Assembly: GCF_030253575.1 (NCBI RefSeq)
Contig: NC_080564.1
Location: forward strand, 26,516,561 to 26,580,560
Direction: 5' to 3'
DNA: 64,000 nt
Source of the DNA: Rhododendron vialii
Lineage: Eukaryota; Streptophyta; Magnoliopsida; Ericales; Ericaceae
The notes beneath the pieces are model-generated. The model worked only from the letters and a program-made list of their open reading frames with translations, ran no database searches and was not told the origin of the DNA. Positions 35,291-46,700 of the stretch are shown here, in pieces (position 1 is the first letter of the stretch; each line of letters opens with the position of its first letter). The position numbers were made by a program, and so were the translations under genes.

Positions 35291-35295
<5 letters not shown>
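29302..35295 (-). CDS. NOL9: NOL9/CLP1-type polynucleotide 5'-hydroxyl kinase (379 aa, 9 exons)
   Basis: Members phosphorylate RNA 5'-OH ends and act in nucleolar pre-rRNA processing (Grc3/NOL9). Exons on the minus strand are 35295-35105, 33925-33828, 33679-33646, 32280-32111, 31967-31784, 31348-31168, 30918-30819, 30220-30093 and 29355-29302. All are GT-AG and phases close to 1140 nt ending TAG. The Walker A P-loop GAKNSGKT is at residues 44-51. YLDTDVGQTEF at 70-80 is the conserved Walker B-region block. CFFYGDISSKRDP, VVNTPGWVKG and KNLPAGAFWLD are family signatures, and SPYMAANVL is near the C-terminus. Length fits plant orthologs, which are shorter than animal NOL9. Exon 3 is a 34-bp microexon. 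Intron 1 (1.2 kb) holds a SINE. A CT tract directly precedes the ATG on the plus strand, so the leader is GA-rich. Activity is inferred from family. Confidence 0.92.
34752..34894 (+). mobile_element. tRNA-derived SINE in kinase intron 1, with target duplication
   Basis: An A box TAGCTCAAGCGG at 34765-34776 and a B box GGTTCAACC at 34810-34818 have Pol III spacing. The element ends in an A-rich tail near 34888. It is flanked by AAACAACAGAATT (34739-34751) and AAACAACAAAATT (34895-34907), a 13-bp target duplication with one mismatch. It lies in the antisense orientation to the kinase gene. Confidence 0.8.

Positions 35296-35321
<26 letters not shown>
35296..35321 (+). repeat. (TC)13 microsatellite abutting the kinase start codon
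   Basis: The tract begins one base upstream of the minus-strand ATG, so the mRNA leader would read GAGAGA directly before the start codon. Confidence 0.9.
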
Positions 35322-36149
35322 GTGGGTGTTATGTATATAGACACACCGCCCGCGTGCTGCGTCGAGTTGAGCCCGCGCTGATTGTGCGTCTCTCTCCCCA
35401 CTCCTAAGCCGCCGAGGCTTGCAAAAGCCTACTGTTTCTACTTTCTCTACGAATTGTGTCTGCTGTTAGCAGAGCTCTTTCTAGATGAAGCAGTTCATCG
35501 AATCATTATGTTGTTTTGCAATTTCGGCTTGAGAAACCCTCCGAAGTTTTCACGGGGTGAACAATTTCATCCCTCTCAAAGTGTTTTGTGCGGTTGGAAT
35601 TTTAAATAAATTGTTCGTGAAATTTTTTTTAATTTAATAATTTATTTAAAATTTAAATCGTCAATTATTGAGATAAACAATGAGATAGGACGGCGCAGAA
35701 ACTTCTTTTATGAAGTCTCCGTTAAAAAAGCAACCTCGGCTTTTCACTATATTAAAAGTTGTAGTTTGCCTTTTCGTTTTATTTTTATTTTAAAAAAGCA
35801 AATTGATATTCAAACTCCAATTATTTTTTGGTATCCATACATTTTTTTTTAGTGTTAAAAATTTATTTATTTTTTGCAAAAGAACAGAAAAGAGAGTGTA
35901 GAGAATAAAAAATAGAGTGTGAATATCGGTTCCCTTAAAAAAATTATGTTTATTAATTTTGTGTCAAACTTGTATAGGTTATTGTTTCGTTTCAATGAAA
36001 AGAATTAAAAAATTAAAAAAATTATGACTTTTATGCGTTTATTGTTATAATTTGAACCGTTTATTTTTATAGGACCTGCAAAATAGTATTTCTTTACGAA
36101 AAATTCAGTGTGATCGAACATCGACAAGTATATCAAAAATTAATTCGTT

Positions 36150-36459
36150 GGCTCATTTCGAGCTCACAGTAATAATCAGCACCGTACATTTTGTAGTGCT
36201 CATCAAGTTCTTCAAATATGAGAAAAATCATGTTCATTGGATATCGATCAATGCTTATCGTTAGACATTGATCTTGAAACTAATGCATTGTGCAAACTGA
36301 ATCAGACCCATTTGTTTCAAGATAAATGCTTTTTGATCAATCATTGATCGGAATTCAGTAAAATATGATTTTCCACATACCTCAAGAACTTGATAAGTTC
36401 CAAGATAAGTTCCATTAATGAACGATTTCGATTATTATTATGAGCCCGAAATAGGCTCA
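36150..36459. mobile_element. Long fold-back element, about 310 bp
   Basis: Three successive segments of the left half pair with the right half in inverted order. GCTCATTTCGAGCTCACAGT pairs with the arm ending GAGCCCGAAATAGGCTCA. TCATCAAGTTCTTCAAATAT pairs with the arm containing CAAGAACTTGATAAGTTCC. The GATCAATG...ATCTTGAAAC segment pairs with GTTTCAAGAT...CATTGATC. Arms are diverged but span nearly the whole element, leaving a short central loop. It is probably a hairpin MITE, with the potential to form a long imperfect RNA hairpin if transcribed. Confidence 0.7.
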
Positions 36460-38739
36460 CAAAAATCGAAACTCGACCAAACTAATGGAAACTAACCTCG
36501 TTAGCTCTCGTTCAACTCTATAATAGCAAAACAGGAAAAACTCTCTTGCATCTCCCTCTCTACTTTGCAGTTGCTCTAACATTGCTACATTGCCTCTTTA
36601 TTTCCACAATGCACTGTTCATCCAATTATCTATATTTCCCACAATGCACTGTTCAACCAATTATCTATATTATATTATTTAACCTGCACCCCGCTTATAA
36701 GTTGTGAGTCAGTTGTTATTCTACAGTATTTTCTTATAATCAAATGTCCGGGTCAATGTGCACGCACCTCGATAATGTCACGCCCTCGATTTTCAACATA
36801 AATATCAATGATATTCGTAACAAGAATTCTCATATTAATCCGTACGATACCCAAAAAAGTTCAACATTTTCATTGCTGTAATTGCATTTCAAAGTCTAAT
36901 AGTTCTCAAAATATTATATTATTGGCTCAACGGCTCCAAATTGACATAAGTATCAAGTGTCAAGAGAGTTAAGAGTTTGCAAATGTTCCTTAGTCAAAAG
37001 AATTACAATTTTAGTTATAAATATATCTTTCAAAAGAAATTTGCAAAGATGAATAAATAACTCCTTTGGTTAGCTTTCAAAAAGGTATGTTCACACTCCA
37101 AGCATGCAAGCTATGGATCCGGGTTAGCACCTGAAAATGATGTAAAGTTTGAGCTACACTAGTCCAATAGAAAAGTCTACACAAACTCTATATGTATATG
37201 AGCAATACGGATGAACAAATGATAGAAATCAAACGACAACGGATACAAGCACAACTTATGTGTACGAGCCCTAAGATAGTCATAGAATCAAATGAAGAGC
37301 AAATAGTTAATTATGAGAGAAATGTGGGAATAAATAAAGGAAATACAAAGGTATGAATATTTAATTGAGTAGAGAGTGAGAGTAAAAAGTCTGATGCAAT
37401 AAACATTTTAAAAGCGAGTAACTCAAAAAATAAAGTGGGTTTTTAAAATGTAATTTGGTCCAAAATTTAAAGAGGTTGATGTGGATGCTCTAAAATTGAA
37501 TTGAACATGAGCCCGTCTCTTTCTTTATGTCTCCCATCTCTTCACTCCCCTATCTAGGGGAGAATATTGACACTGTCACTTGGTGTCACGTACACCAGGC
37601 AATATGTGGTGCTTAGAGCACCACATGACGGGGGCTTATCAAGGGGACTGTCAGGACGGGGAGGTTCAGTCCCCTCTCTCTCGGGTTGTTATAGGCTTTC
37701 CCACAGCTAGAAGCCTGCTAGCGAAGGGGTTTTGTTTTGTTCTGTTAGCAACACTTTAACATTTGCGCTGGAGAGAAATTCATGGATTTAATTTGATAAC
37801 TGATTGAATTTCTAGACAAAAACTCTCTTTTAACTCTAGCACTAGAGATTGATGTCTTTAAGCTAGTTCTGATTTGTATGAATATTTTGGTAGAGATGAT
37901 ACTTGCTTCATCAAGACTCGAGAAGGAGGGATGGAGGAAAAAAAATGATAGAACTGCTCGAACTCCGCCCTGAATCTGTGAGATGGCATATAAGCATCAC
38001 TTGCTATGGACATGTTAGGCTATGGTCCAAATGAGGCTCAGGGCTTGCCTCTATCGCGAAATGTTGTTCCAAACCTGCTTCATTTGTTCCCGGTTGCTGC
38101 ATTTCCCTCTGGTTCGACCCCCTAGTAACCCATTGCGCCGTAACATCATAGCTGACTCATAACCCGACTTAAACTGTATAATTTCCATCTACCGAATGGT
38201 CAAATGATTTTGTCGTTCATAGAATGTCTCGGTAGCGGCAAAGACAGGATGATCGCTGCCTCCTCTTCATTGAACCCAGTTCTTTACAATACCCTCTTTC
38301 CACGCATGTGAGCAAGAATCAATAAGAACACTTCTTGCCTTTTGCCTCTTGCCTCTTCCTTCACAGGCCTAGGCACCCCTGGGCCTTGCTTGGGGAGCCA
38401 AGTATCGACATCAATTTATGAGAAAGATTAAAAAAGGCCTAGCTAAAAACACTAAACAATACCAGATAGATTTGGATGATGTGTAAATACATCAATTTAT
38501 TTCCTTATCTCTTCAAAAAAAATTATTTCCTTATTTTTAAAGTACAAATACCGGAGGGAGGAGGATGAAACTTGAACATAGTTCTTTCTTAGGTTTAGAA
38601 AAAATGGAAATCATGTTTGCTTGCAGAAAGCAAAGTTTGAAATGTCCACACACCCGCTCACAAAAAACAAGAACTTATTATCTCCTCTATCCCTCCCAAA
38701 CCGCACTTTGCCAGCCACTGATCGCTGTGTTTGATTGCC

Positions 38740-38855
38740 CTTTTTGAGAGTAACTTTCAACTCTCGGCACAATTTTCAATAAATCTTTCTCTCTATCTCT
38801 CTCCACTCATTACCACTCCAACTCTCAAAAATAACTTTCTAAAAGCTCAATCAAA
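38740..38855. mobile_element. Short MITE-like repeat, copy 2
   Basis: This segment shares the AATAAATCTTTCTCTCTATC and TCTCTCCACTCATTAC core and the ACTCTCAAAA flank with 3026-3145. Confidence 0.4.
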
Positions 38856-39769
38856 CAAAGTGACAGCAGCCTCTCTGGCCATGGTCCTGAGCTAACGCTC
38901 AAGAAAACGTCATATTAACCACTCTAAGAGAGTATGCAAATTAGGGCCCAACTACTGTTGGTAACTACACATAAGCCCAATTTTTTTTAGCAGCCAGCAT
39001 ATTAGTGAAAAAAAAAAAAAGGTTACTAAAAGACACTTCTTTATAATTCACTTTAGACCGCCAAAATATGAGGACCAACCCCGCTCCTAGCAGAGGCCCA
39101 GTAGCAAATTGCCAAACCATCATCCTGTGACAATGCCAGCGAGTACCTTCCACTGGCAACCACCCCTTCCCCAATTGTCATGCACCCTTCATGAAAAAGT
39201 ACTTATTGGATTTTTTTTTTTTCAAATTTATTATAAGTGGTGGCTTGTCATTGATTCAAATGTAAAGTTGTCCACTGAACGTGCACACAATGCAACACAT
39301 ATTGCTATGCTGCTTCCAACCTCTTTGAAAAGATTTTGACAGCAAAATCTTACACTAAATTTGCAACATGTTAAGAATAGACAAGTGGGCTCTACTGCAA
39401 TGCACTTTTCTCAAGTTACAAAGAGGATATATGAGCCGCATGCCTATTAATCATAAGGGACTAAAGGGAGGGCATAGTATTATTTATTTTATTATAATTT
39501 TCTAATCAGGTGTTCGGATCAGTTTGTGAGCACCTCTATTAGTTTCAAAGTTATGAAATTAAAAGTCAAACAAACCTTCCAATGTCCCAAGGTTCAGAAT
39601 GTTTAGTATCTATGGATGTGGGATGCCAACATGCATGCGACTTTCATAGGAGAAATAAACATTCACTCACTTGGTGAGAGACTGAGAGGAATCCTATTTA
39701 GGTTGAGTTCCGCTTTAACTTTTAGGAATTTTGGAAGTTTGGTACTTATGCAAAAAAGATTCGTGTCCG

Positions 39770-40010
39770 TGCATTTTGCGCGAAACTTTTTGTGAATTAT
39801 TAACTTGCCTTGACGAGAGAAATTGAAAAAATAAATTTTTTTCTTTTATCCAAATATTTTTAAAAATATCCACCTTTAACACTTTTTTAGTTAAAAGTGG
39901 ATATTTTCAAAAATATTTGGGTAAAAGTAAATTTTTTGGGTTTTCAGATTTCTCTCATTAAGATGAATCAATAATCTGAAATGTTTGACGCAAAACTAAA
40001 AAATGCAAAA
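39770..40010. mobile_element. Long fold-back element, about 240 bp
   Basis: The arms flank a loop of about 10 bases at 39881-39890. The inner arm TTTATCCAAATATTTTTAAA through ATATCCACCTTTAAC is almost perfectly complementary to the right arm at 39891-39929. Pairing continues outward, more diverged, through CGAGAGAAAT against ATTTCTCTCA and TGCATTTTGCG against CGCAAAACT...ATGCA. It has no coding capacity and is probably a hairpin MITE. Confidence 0.72.
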
Positions 40011-40312
40011 AAAATGAAATAAGGACAAAACTCACTTTTTGCGTAGTGGAATTCCACCGTAGTCCTTACAGAAATTGATGCATCTTATCCAAGGTTTTTT
40101 TAGGTTTTTTTTTATTTTTTATTTTTATAGAATTTGTCAAGAATATCAATTATGCCTAGAATCACGTTCATCAAATATCGATTAGCATGTTTTTAAAATA
40201 CATTTATATAACACAAAAAAAATATAGTTTCGATTCCGTATTTGCAAATTTCATTTTTTCTTATAAATTTTGCAAATTTCATTTTTTCTTATAATTTTTT
40301 TTGCAACGATAG

Positions 40313-40433
40313 GACAGAGAGGCGTTGAGAGCTTTAAAACCCCTACGCATGATTTTTAATACATTTTCTCTATCTAACTATTCTCATTCAAACCCCCATT
40401 CAAAACCTAATTCAAAATACAAAACGAACAAGT
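40313..40433. mobile_element. Short MITE-like repeat, copy 3
   Basis: The ends GAGCTTTAAAACCCC and CAAAATACAAAACGAACAAG resemble the ends of the 3026-3145 copy. The core keeps an AATACATTTTCTCTATCT stretch. It lies about 330 bp upstream of the importin start codon. Confidence 0.35.
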
Positions 40434-40565
40434 CTCTCACCAATTAATCTTGACCAAAGGTCAAAGACACGGCAATCGGACGGCTCATATTAGCTGTTGC
40501 TTCAGCGGGGCGCCAAAACCCTGCCGAGTTAAAAATATAGACATAAATAAAATAGTAAAAAAGTA

Positions 40566-40589
40566 AGAGAGAGAGAGAGAGAGAGAGAG
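40566..40589 (+). repeat. (GA)n microsatellite in the importin 5' region
   Basis: A GA run about 180 bases upstream of the importin ATG, followed by further imperfect GA-rich sequence to 40608. Confidence 0.9.
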
Positions 40590-40766
40590 GAGAGGGAGAG
40601 AGAGAGAACAAAACCCAAACTAGGAGAACAGAAATCAGTCCAGAGAATTCACTGCTACAACTATTCAAAATCCCATCGTATACAAATACACGCGAACACA
40701 TACATATATAGAGTATCATTGTATCTATAGGATTGGATTCTCGATTTCGATTTTCTTGGTTGGCCG

Positions 40767-43700
40767 ATGGAGCTCCAGAACACAGTGAAAGAAGCCCTAA
40801 ACGCGCTGTACCACCATCCAGACGACGCCGTTCGCATGCAGGCCGATCGATGGCTTCAGGAGTTCCAGCGAACCATCGATGCTTGGCAGGTGATCCTCTT
40901 TTTTCTCTCTCGGATTTATCCGTGTTGATTCGTATGCATCGATATACAACTAGATATTCAATTTATATACTTGCAAATTTGACTAGCGATGAGAACATTT
41001 GGTCTATCTTTTGTAAATAATCGGAGTGGAAGAAAGTCTTAAGCGACGTTTTATCGTGATTTAGGCTTAATGAGTTGAATTGAATTCTGTTTCTGGGGTT
41101 TATCAGCCACTTGTTCCTAGAAGTATTGCCCAAGATTAGGGTTCGCTTGCGCCCGTCTATCTTTTGTCAGCAGCGCGCATTGGTCGAACAAGCACTGTGC
41201 AATTGTTATTTTCTTCTGGTGGCTTAGAAACGTTGAAAAAAATAAAGAAAAACACTTTTTTCGCTGTTAGATTTTCCCTTATATGTTGTGTGGAAATCAC
41301 CATTTTGACACAGCATAATAAAAATGTTTATTTGTTTTTTAGATCTTTGTTTCTACCTCAATTAAACAGCTCATATTAATTTATTTATTTTCTGCCGTTT
41401 GGTTTGAAATGACCTTGTAGAGAGCTGGCATTTATTGGATTGCCTTGGCATCATATGGAGACCATTTGAATGATTTTGGATGGCAATTGTGCATTAATAA
41501 GTCAGTTAACCACAAGAACTGAAGTTTTAGCCTTTATGTTTTAAAGGCACAGCCTTTTAGGTATTCTAAATGACAAAAGGCTTTTGTCGGATTTGTGCTA
41601 AACGACTAATATTGTTTGAGGATGGTGGTTTAAATGTCTCGTACTCTCGTTAGGCTTTTGAATAGATCCTATTGGACACTAACCAGATATGGAGACTTGG
41701 CGGATTTTTTTGTTTTGTTTTGGAGTTATTCAGCATTTTTATATTTTTAAGTGTGAATTGCGAAGTGTAGTCTAGAGAAAATGGTAAGGACTAATTGGGT
41801 TGTTGTCTAATAATTGGGTTGTTGTCTTGTGTGTTAGCCCGAAAGAGCAACCTTATTTCATTAGATTTCCTTTAAAGTTCCATTGAGCTCCTCTTATATG
41901 TCAATTTTTTTTTGGCTCAGAACATTCTTCTCGACAAGTAATTGGAAAAGTAAAATTATAGGGACTGAAGTTGAAAAAAGCTCAAATAAGACGACCCTGA
42001 AATATTTTTTTCTTTGGCGAACTTTTTGAGGCTTGTGGTCATAATTTTACCGATTAGATTCTATTTGTCAATACAAAAAAACAAGGACAATAATGTGGAA
42101 TGATTTTGCCCAGACATGAGTCTCTCTCTAGATGACTCCGATATTCAATGGAACATGTGCTCCCTAATATGTCATTGGTTGGACATTATACTTCAATTTA
42201 GTATTGTCCATGATTCTGTTCTTTTCAAATTATTTTTGACTGTTTCTTTATTAATTCTAATTTCCCCCTTTTGCCATGCAACGAGGCTCACATACGTTAT
42301 TGGTTGTTTAGGTCTCTGATAATCTACTTCATGATGCTAGTAGCAATCAAGAAACCTTAATCTTTTGTTCTCAAACGCTTAGAAGCAAGGTAATTTTGCT
42401 TATCCTACTCTTCATTAATCTCTACCAGTTGCTATTGTTGTATATTGCGGTTGACAGTTAAATACGTGTTTCTATTAGTATATCTGAAATTAGTTTAGGC
42501 CTTGAATTAGGTTTTGGTACATCAAAACAGCTGTTTATTGGGTACCCCACTCTCCCGCACACACAAGCGGAGAACCTTTCTTTTCTTTCCACATAATGAT
42601 GCAATTTGTAAAGTTTGGAGACAGACTTAGTTTGTGCCTAGAGTGGGGTGAACTGGTCAGATCCTAAGAACTGTAAGAGATTGAAATACAGTTGCAACCA
42701 CATTAAACAAACAATTAATTCAGTTACTGCAAGTTAACCATTCAAATTACAATTACAAGACTAAGATTCTAACTCCAAGATTTATGTGGAAAACCTTTAA
42801 AGCTATCCTCAAGTAAAAAGCATGAATTTCAAGCCTTGGAGTCCTATGCAAGACTCAAGTTAGTTGCTTACAACCAATCTGAATGCCTGAGATATTTGAT
42901 GTGTTGAACAACGAACATGTCCATTCAATCTCCATACTCTGTTGGCTCCGGCTGCCTTGTCCTCTCTTGGTTTTGAATTTCAAGCCTTGGAGTCCTCCAA
43001 TCTCCACAGCCTAGAGCCCCAATTGCGATCACCAATCCGCAAGAGGCATGCATGCTTAATGCACCATGATTGGATCAAGTGCAGTAGGATCTGTTCTTCA
43101 AAATCAGAATTAGAGAAGATTTTCTGCAGCACTTCTTGGCAAATATCTGCTCTTTGCTGTGCTGTTATAGACAAATTTTAAGTAGTCTTTGCCTCTTTGG
43201 ATTCTTGAAAGCCTAGGGCACCAGAGTAATTATATTCTGTGGAGAAGAAAATGAGCTGCCTTTCTCTGGATCTACATTTTGTGACTTCTGCAGACTCTGT
43301 TTTGGATCGTCGGCCTTAACCCTAAAACCCTAAACCCTAAAGTATACAAAACTGGAGAACTTATATCTTTTGTGCTTTGAAAACCCGTGTCTTCGACTAA
43401 TTAGCTTACACAACCTAGCCCAATTTTGGATACGGGATTCACTGAAAACAACCATGTAATTTTTTTCCATCTGATTGACAGGTACAGCGTGATTTTGAAG
43501 AGCTGCCTTCTGAAGCTTTTCGCCCATTACGTGATTCACTAAATGTAAGTGAGTACGATTTGTTGGGGCTATGGGGCAAATGCTATCTCATATTTAATGG
43601 GAAATCAAAAGCTTATGCTTACTTTTATCCTTTGACACTAAATATGTTCTTCCATAATTTTTCTTTCTTGATAAATAGCAGTGTTTCTTAACAAGTTAAC

Positions 43701-46700
43701 ATGCATTAAGATAAATGAGGGCTTAAGGTGTTAATGAGGCATGGGCAGTTTGTCTTTTCAATTGAGACACTATAGTTGGGTCTCGTCTATGGAAATCATT
43801 TTATTATTTCATGGTTCTGCTGCTGCTGCTGCACCTCTTTCCGGAGAGAATGTAAATGGGATCTGGTCCAAGTGACACTATCCCCTCCCTGGTTCTTGTT
43901 TTAAGTTTCCACTGTTCTTGGTGACAAATGAGTTTTTGTTTATGTGCTAATGTCTTCAGTCTAGCATATTGAACCTTGTTTTCTTTGTTGCCTTGCGTGC
44001 ATTTGTTGATATATGACAGTAAAGCAGAATTGTTTCTTTTACTGATTGCCAGCTCTCTTTGTTGTTGTTTTGAATGCAGAGCTTATTGACAGCATTTCAT
44101 AAAGGCCCCCCTAAAGTTAGAACCCAGGTATCGTAGTTTTCTGGCTACAAGTTCACTCTTGTGCACACATGTATGGCATGGAATGCGCATTTCGAAGATA
44201 TTTTGCTTAAAATTTTCATTTTGTAGATTAGTCTTGCTGTGGCTGCATTGGCTGTTCATGTTCCTGCTAAAGATTGGGGTGATGGTGGAATTGTAAATTG
44301 GCTCAGAGATGAGATGAATTCTCATCCAGAATGCATACCAAGTTTCCTTGAGCTACTCAGAGTTTTGCCTGAGGTATATGCATGCTTTTTACAACAGATA
44401 CTTAATGCAGTTGATTTATGTCTTTATGTGACATCATGAGAGCAATGTCTTGGGGATTTGACTGCGGATTAAAAAAAATGTCCTTTCGGCACGCTATCAC
44501 TAACATCAAGTTAAAAACCAGGCATAGAAGAGATCGTGTAAAAGTTGTGCGGGACGCAATTTAGGATATGCTGAAGCATGTATGCACTTTCGACCAACCT
44601 TCAAATGAAATCTGCTAATAAACAGAGACAAATGCTGTTTTAACAGTCTAATGCTTGCACAAGTAATATAGAAGGGGAAAGAAGAAGAAAGAGAAAGCAC
44701 ACTAAAGGCAGCAACCATAGTCACAGTACAACTCTTAATTATTATTGATAAATCTCCCTAATATGATGCAAAACCCTCTTATCAATATGCTGACAACCCT
44801 GACAAAGAAACGGGAAACTTTAAGATGACCTATTTAAATATTTACCGAAATGCGTATTCAATTAGACTCCTAAGTACGAGTGAATTAGTGACTCCTGAGC
44901 TTACAACTATGCTGTAAACTCTTAAGGGTTGCACCGTCAATGCTTCTCTGCTGAAATGAACCAAGGCTCCAATGTGTTTGGAGCACTTCCAAGAATAATG
45001 TCTGAAGGAGGAGGAGCACACCCGATCATCAAAATGTTTCTTGAATTTGAAGGTGTGAATTGAATTTGATGGCTTATGAAAGGGTGTGTTTTGTTCAGTG
45101 GTCTATGAAAGTGCAAGTATTGGCACGTCCAGCATTTACAACATGAGAGTCCTTTGTCCATCATCATTTTGTGAGCTCACCAATAAAGAATGTCTTGGGG
45201 TGCTGGTCGTCAAGCTTGGTTATCCGTGCTACATGATAAGGATTGGGATAAAGCTTAACCTTCAAACTAAATTTTGTCATTGCTTCTTTAGACATGGTGT
45301 TAATTACTAAAGAGAGCACTTGTTTGCCGCACTTCACGCTTGAATGAAATCTCTTCTCTCTGTTGCTTAGCAACGAGCAAAGGATGAATGATGTCAATCA
45401 CATCATCGAAAAGGTTTCCATCGGATCTTGGATCAATTGGTATGAAAACTTGCACGTCAAGCTTTGACGCAATCTTTTGTTCTATGGTGTCTTCTTTTGA
45501 AACCTTGCAAGTCTGCTATGGTTTATTGTTTGTGGTCTTCATTGTGTATCCTATAGCTAATGCAGGGGATTGGAAAATGGAATTGTTTTATGAAAATTGT
45601 TAGGAATGATATATTTGAGCCAGTGTTTTAAATGGCGAAAGGCGCACTGAGGCGCAACAGTCCCTTGGGTCTTTAGCACAAGGCGCAAGGCGCGGCGCGC
45701 GCTTTATTGTCGCAAAGCGCAAAAAAAAAAAATTCCTTCGTAACGAGGCAAATTTTATTAGAACAAATTTTCAACACAAACACACTTGTAAAACTTTCAA
45801 ATGTCATAAAACATAACATGTCAATGGTTAAACGAAAGTACCAAACACGAAACATAACATATCATCCATGAAAAGCTAACATAATAATGTTTGGCCTTAG
45901 AGACATAACAAAAGGATTAAAGGCAATAAAATCTAGAGTCATGCATAGACATTAATCATCATTCTCAGAACCAAGAACTTCATCTTCAATTTCATCGTCA
46001 TTATCTGATGATTCTGATTTATATCCTTCCACATCTTCCTCCTCCTCATCATCCGTCTCCTATTCTCCCTCTTCGATCACCTCATCTATAAGAGATGTCT
46101 TTCCTCTTGAAGCCTTAGCCTTTAGAGTTGGTTTTGCCATTTTCGCGATAGGTGTTGAGTCTGTTGACTTTGAACTTGATGCTCTGGTTGTTTTCCTTGG
46201 TTCTTCGGCTCTAGAAGCTAAAGCAACATCATTCCAATTCAAATCATCACCCTCAAACACAGCTTCTTCCTCCATCTTCCGAGCCAACCATTCATTGCTC
46301 TCATCAATATCTTTCAAGGATATAGGATCAATGCGATCACGTTTGAGGTATCGACGTTTCAATGCTCTATTGTACTTAACAAATACCAAATCATTGAGAC
46401 GCTTTTGAGCTAGTCTATTCCTTTTTTTTGTGTGAATCTGCATTAACAATTAATTATACAAGGGATTTAAATTCATGATCATACATAACTAAAGGAAGTC
46501 AATGAATGAACTTGATTATCATATACTCACATGCTCAAAGACACTCCAATTACGCTCACATCCCGAGGAACTACAAGTAAGGCTAAGAACTTTGACGGCA
46601 AATTTTTGCAAGTCAGGAGTGTCATGACCAAATGAGGCCCACCAGTCAGTTGCACACCATAGAATATTGATATTGGAAAACATTCTTAAAGTGCAACTCT

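Larger units (their letters stand above)
35322..40766. other. 5.4-kb intergenic region between divergent kinase and importin genes
   Basis: No gene was recognised. The region holds two long fold-back elements (36150-36459 and 39770-40010), copies of the short MITE-like family near 38740 and 40313, and a 10-bp-arm hairpin at 37607-37629 (ATGTGGTGCT-tag-AGCACCACAT). The right-hand 300 bp contains the (GA)n tract and likely promoter/leader of the importin gene. Short open frames here have no visible domain. Confidence 0.5.

Noticed and set aside
36150..36459. Annotated miRNA gene
   Set aside because: Arms are too long and evenly diverged; no recognisable mature miRNA; better explained as a fold-back MITE.
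37605..37760. Helitron 3' end
   Set aside because: A hairpin is present but no CTRR terminus or A|T insertion context follows.
43316..43340. Telomere or telomere-fusion remnant
   Set aside because: Only about three units; short telomere-type runs of this size are common by chance or repair.
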